Part shown: positions 6,913 through 9,152 of the stretch, piece after piece
How positions within the stretch are numbered: the first letter of the stretch is position 1
Layout: each line of letters starts with the position of its first letter
Source of the DNA: Candidatus Poribacteria bacterium
Lineage (GTDB): Bacteria; Poribacteria; DTPJ01
Assembly: GCA_011334435.1 (NCBI GenBank)
Contig: DTPJ01000544.1
Span: 1-9,152, forward strand
Direction: 5' to 3'
DNA: 9,152 bases
Made by a program: the position numbers and the translations under genes
Notes under the pieces: generated by a model
Databases searched by the model: none
Told to the model about the DNA's origin: nothing
The model's input: only the letters and a program-made list of their open reading frames with translations

Positions 6913-8319
6913 ATGAAAGCCGGACGATTTGTTCTAATTGTTCTATTCTTGTTAAGCCTGGTGAGTTTCAATACATCATCTTCAAAAGCCGAAGCATTTA
7001 CGGCCTATGTATCAGGCATCACGATGCAAAACCTATCGGGTAGTTCGGCAGAAGTTACAGTATCTTATTATGATCAAACCGGTTCTTCAGTGACGAATAC
7101 AACTGATACTATCGACCCTTATGGCGTTAAAGATTATGCTACTGTACCTACAAATACAGGATTTAAAGGATCTGTTGTAATTTCTTCTGACCAGCAAATT
7201 GGCGCTGTGAGCACCCTTCGTGGTGATAACAAGGGCCGTGGAGCTTATGTTGGTTATTCTTCGGGTAGTACTTCTATTTCTCTTCCGATTTTAATGAAGA
7301 ATTGGGGATCAAGCTCATGGAATACCTGGGTCTCAGTACAAAATGTGGGTAATGAAGATGCTACTATAACTATGGATTACGCTGCATGCACGGGGACTTC
7401 AGATAAGAGCGTAACTGGTGTAAAACCATATACGATGGTGACCTTTAATCAAGCAACCGAAAGTTGTTTTACAAACGCAAAAGTATTAACCTCGGGTGTA
7501 ATTACTAGCACGCAACCCATTGTGGCTGTTGTTGTTCAAGAAAGTTCTATAGTCAATTCAATGCTTGTTTCACCAGGCTTTTCTAGCGGTGATACTGCTC
7601 CTGTCATGCCTTTGATGAACTCGAACAATCCCGATACCACTGGATGGCGAACCGCGATCAATGTATTCAATAACGGGAGTTCTGACACAGATGTTACTAT
7701 GACCTATATTAATGCATCCGATGGATCAACGTGTACCGAAACACAGACTGTGCCATCAAAATCTGCAAAGACTTTTGCCGGGAACAATCTCATTGTTGGC
7801 CCGCCTGCGGGAGTCACTACTAGTTGTACAATAGGGGCAAGGATTGTTGGATCGGCTTATATAAGTGGAAACAGTGCTAATCAACCTTTAATGGCCACAG
7901 TAAATCAGGATCGTGGAAGCCTGGCCAGCGCGTATGGGGCTCTATATCCATCAAGCGGTACGCCCAAAGTAGTGTTTCCTCAAATCCAGGATAGAAATGG
8001 AGCAGCCTCTCAATGGGCCTCTAGCTTCATGCTAATGAATGTAAGTGATCATACAGTATATGTGAAATGCACATTTGCTAATTCTACTTATGCTCCAGAA
8101 TCCGGCCCAATCGATAGTTATAAAGCGTGGGAGAATCTCCAGCGAGGTAATATTTCCGCTGGATATGTTGGTTCAGGCCAATGCACCGCATATACCGACA
8201 GCTCCTATAATACCGTGGATTCTTCAGCTAAAATTGTTGCCGTAGTGAATATTCGTGGAACTGGTACAGGACTTTACGACTTAATGATGTCCTACGAGGG
8301 TTTGAACGTTACACCATAG
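6913..8319 (+). CDS. Secreted protein of four diverged ~100-residue beta-rich repeats
   Basis: A 468-residue exported protein. Residues 1-28 are a signal peptide: MKAGR, a leucine-rich core, and an AEA site before F29. The rest falls into four repeats, roughly 29-104, 124-210, 231-335 and 354-449. Repeats 2-4 open with a P-x-[LQ]-[MI] stretch (LPILMKN, VMPLMNS, VFPQIQD), then W-x-x-x-[VIF]-x-[VL]-[QFM]-N (SWNTWVSVQN, GWRTAINVFN, QWASSFMLMN). Each repeat ends in a hydrophobic strand (IGAVSTLRG, IVAVVVQES, LMATVNQDRG, IVAVVNIRG). Linkers after the first three repeat a 'Y/M...G/P..SSG' pattern (AYVGYSSG, MLVSPGFSSG, YGALYPSSG). All six cysteines occur as one pair in each of repeats 2-4 (159/185, 274/305, 386/424). 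Composition is rich in Ser, Thr, Asn and Val, as in Ig-like surface proteins. No anchor or C-terminal sorting signal is seen. I recognise the style from Chloroflexota secreted proteins but know no function. Confidence 0.85.
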   Translation: MKAGRFVLIVLFLLSLVSFNTSSSKAEAFTAYVSGITMQNLSGSSAEVTVSYYDQTGSSVTNTTDTIDPYGVKDYATVPTNTGFKGSVVISSDQQIGAVSTLRGDNKGRGAYVGYSSGSTSISLPILMKNWGSSSWNTWVSVQNVGNEDATITMDYAACTGTSDKSVTGVKPYTMVTFNQATESCFTNAKVLTSGVITSTQPIVAVVVQESSIVNSMLVSPGFSSGDTAPVMPLMNSNNPDTTGWRTAINVFNNGSSDTDVTMTYINASDGSTCTETQTVPSKSAKTFAGNNLIVGPPAGVTTSCTIGARIVGSAYISGNSANQPLMATVNQDRGSLASAYGALYPSSGTPKVVFPQIQDRNGAASQWASSFMLMNVSDHTVYVKCTFANSTYAPESGPIDSYKAWENLQRGNISAGYVGSGQCTAYTDSSYNTVDSSAKIVAVVNIRGTGTGLYDLMMSYEGLNVTP

Positions 8320-8352
8320 GGGTATGGAGCCTTATCATCTAGTGGATAAAAT

Positions 8353-8358
8353 TATAAT
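8353..8358 (+). promoter_or_regulatory. Consensus TATAAT, possible -10 box
   Basis: A perfect TATAAT lies between the repeat-protein gene and the lipoprotein gene and overlaps the left arm of the 8355-8387 hairpin. The best upstream partner is TTATCA at 8332-8337, with a 15-base spacer that is too short for a good promoter. It is listed because it could let the lipoprotein be transcribed on its own; support is weak. Confidence 0.2.
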
Positions 8359-8387
8359 GTAGAGGAGCTCTTAGCTCCTCTACATTA
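8355..8387. terminator. Perfect 15-bp stem with a 3-base loop, terminator-like hairpin
   Basis: The arms 8355-8369 and 8373-8387 are exact reverse complements around the loop CTT. The core is GTAGAGGAGCT. It begins 36 bases after the stop of the repeat-protein gene and ends 29 bases before the lipoprotein ATG. The stem is long and partly GC-rich, but what follows (CTGTATTTATATT) is not a continuous T-run. It may be an intrinsic terminator, a transcript-stabilising structure or a protein-binding palindrome. Confidence 0.6.
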
Positions 8388-8404
8388 CTGTATTTATATT
8401 ATAA

Positions 8405-8410
8405 AGAGGA
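8405..8410 (+). promoter_or_regulatory. Ribosome binding site that fixes the lipoprotein start
   Basis: AGAGGA lies six bases before ATG 8417 and directly abuts an in-frame TTG at 8411. Spacing rules out the TTG and gives a protein starting MKFSKYILG. Confidence 0.7.
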
Positions 8411-8416
8411 TTGAAA

Positions 8417-8944
8417 ATGAAATTTTCTAAATATATTCTTGGATTGATTTTTATTTTATTAGTCTCATGTTCCTATTCAAGTAATAAGGATCAAAAAATC
8501 ACAACTACATCTTATCCACCGCCCAACCTAATAAATAAAACCCAATTCGCCTATCCATTCCCTACAACTGATTATTCTTCCCAATTCCCCACTATTACTT
8601 CAAATCCAGAAAGTGGCGTACTTGAATTTGATATTTATAATGATGGAAAACCTGTGTCGTTTTACAATTTTTATCTAGCAACCGTGATGAAAGATCCAAA
8701 AACTGGGCTTGAGTTATCGACTTCTCTCGATCGAACCAAAGCACCCCATGCATTATCCAATAAAGGAGGTGAAGTTGTGTTTGGAAATGTACCGCCTGGC
8801 AGGTATGGGATAATAATAATAATAGATATTTCGTCATATTTATTATTGAATCCCAAGGATGGGTCAACTATGTTTATTACAGTTGAGAATAACTCACGAA
8901 TCGATTTGGGCCGATTGGATTATAGCGATTTACCAATAAATTGA
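8417..8944 (+). CDS. Small lipoprotein with a carboxypeptidase-regulatory-like beta domain
   Basis: A 175-residue protein with a lipoprotein signal: MKFSK, a hydrophobic core, and the lipobox LVSC with C18 as the expected lipidated cysteine. Residues 19-65 are a low-complexity linker rich in Ser, Thr, Pro, Asn and Tyr. The remainder looks like one beta-sandwich domain: VLEFDIYNDGKPVSFYNFYL near the start and GGEVVFGNVPPGRYGI near the end resemble the GxPVxGAxVxL and FxxVPPGxYxL motifs of carboxypeptidase-regulatory-like domains. These typically serve in surface adhesion or as structural modules, so a binding or structural role is likelier than catalysis. Five consecutive ATA codons give an isoleucine run (8810-8824). 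It lies 97 bases after the repeat-protein gene. No precise function can be given. Confidence 0.8.
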   Translation: MKFSKYILGLIFILLVSCSYSSNKDQKITTTSYPPPNLINKTQFAYPFPTTDYSSQFPTITSNPESGVLEFDIYNDGKPVSFYNFYLATVMKDPKTGLELSTSLDRTKAPHALSNKGGEVVFGNVPPGRYGIIIIIDISSYLLLNPKDGSTMFITVENNSRIDLGRLDYSDLPIN

Positions 8945-8962
8945 TAATTTTCAAAAATTATC
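8943..8962. terminator. AT-rich hairpin between convergent genes
   Basis: GATAATTTT and AAAATTATC pair perfectly over nine bases around a two-base loop. The palindrome starts within the stop codon of the lipoprotein gene (TGA 8942-8944) and ends 30 bases before the stop of the opposing kelch gene, so it could end transcription from both sides. The stem has only two G:C pairs and no strong T-run follows on either strand, so efficiency is doubtful. Confidence 0.4.
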
Positions 8963-8992
8963 TTAAGTTTGTGATATTACTGCTTGAAACAC

Positions 8993-9152
8993 TTACTTCG
9001 ATATGACCGGTATCGCTATCGTATACATTGCCTGGTACCCTTCCACCTCCCCCAGCACTTCCTGCCCCTCTCTCCCCCCGATGACATAAATAAAATTCCC
9101 CACTGCCGCCAGGGCCAGGTCCCAGCCGGGGCTTTCCTTCGGCGCTTCGAAC
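8993..9152 (-). CDS. C-terminal end of a kelch-repeat protein, cut by the window edge
   Basis: Fifty-two residues and the stop codon of a gene running in from the right edge. The visible part, from GWDLALAAVGNFIYVIGG (9124-9071) through EVLGEVEGYQAMYTIAIPV, carries the marks of one kelch blade: a hydrophobic strand, the GG pair ending a V-I-G-G strand, and the downstream tyrosine. Kelch repeats form beta-propellers that usually bind ligands or partners; with one blade visible, nothing more specific can be said. The end is GC-rich (58 of 92 bases at 9061-9152), unlike the AT-rich genes beside it, and codons favour G or C in third position (CTG, GTG, GGG). The gene converges on the lipoprotein gene with 48 bases between the stops. 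Confidence 0.75.
   Translation of the reverse strand, partial: FEAPKESPGWDLALAAVGNFIYVIGGREGQEVLGEVEGYQAMYTIAIPVISK

Noticed and set aside
8810..8824. (ATA)5 as a phase-variation repeat
   Set aside because: The unit is three bases, so copy changes keep the reading frame; an on/off switch is not possible, only a length change in the isoleucine run.
8595..8867. Two overlapping open frames on the - strand (8595-8867 and 8671-8856)
   Set aside because: Both are shadows of the lipoprotein gene, which has a ribosome binding site, lipobox and domain motifs.
1..9152. Defence system, phage, transposon, CRISPR or tRNA content
   Set aside because: No nuclease, integrase, transposase, phage structural gene, regularly spaced repeat or cloverleaf-like sequence was seen on either strand. 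The gene content is explained by glycan synthesis and surface proteins.

Overview
The window is a bacterial surface-glycan biosynthesis region followed by a small block of secreted and surface proteins. My best guess at the source is a Chloroflexota bacterium (Anaerolineae-like). That rests on the repeat protein at 6913-8319, whose 'LPxxMKNxxxxxWxT' modules resemble secreted repeats I associate with that phylum, and on the company of a kelch protein and a lipoprotein with a VPPGRYG motif. No rRNA or other marker gene is present, so the assignment is tentative.

Left part (1-2152, + strand): the possible tail of an upstream gene, a GT4 glycosyltransferase (49-1239), and a SAM-dependent methyltransferase with an N-terminal four-cysteine ribbon (1220-2152) that overlaps it by 20 bases. 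A second GT-B glycosyltransferase (2124-3203) lies on the opposite strand and overlaps the methyltransferase tail to tail by 29 bases.

Centre (3255-6814, + strand): a tight operon after a 51-base divergent gap. It holds a sugar-1-phosphate nucleotidyltransferase, a GT2 glycosyltransferase, a second four-cysteine-ribbon methyltransferase of the same design as the first, and a multispanning membrane protein of the LPG-synthase-TM/UPF0104 'flippase-like' family. Gaps are 9, 6 and 23 bases. Together the genes can supply an activated sugar, transfer at least three sugars, and methylate sugars or their precursors. The membrane protein may act in a lipid-linked or export step. The glycan itself cannot be named from this window.

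Right part (6815-9152): a candidate promoter inside an inverted repeat, a secreted protein of four diverged repeats, a strong hairpin, a small lipoprotein, a second hairpin, and on the - strand the C-terminal end of a GC-rich kelch-repeat protein cut by the window edge. Base composition rises sharply at the right edge (58 of 92 bases are G or C at 9061-9152, against 17 of 60 at 8821-8880).

Three starts are placed a few codons inside the longest open frame because a good ribosome binding site points to the inner ATG: 5855, 6913 and 8417. No tRNA, CRISPR array, insertion sequence or phage gene was seen. No gap between genes exceeds 300 bases.
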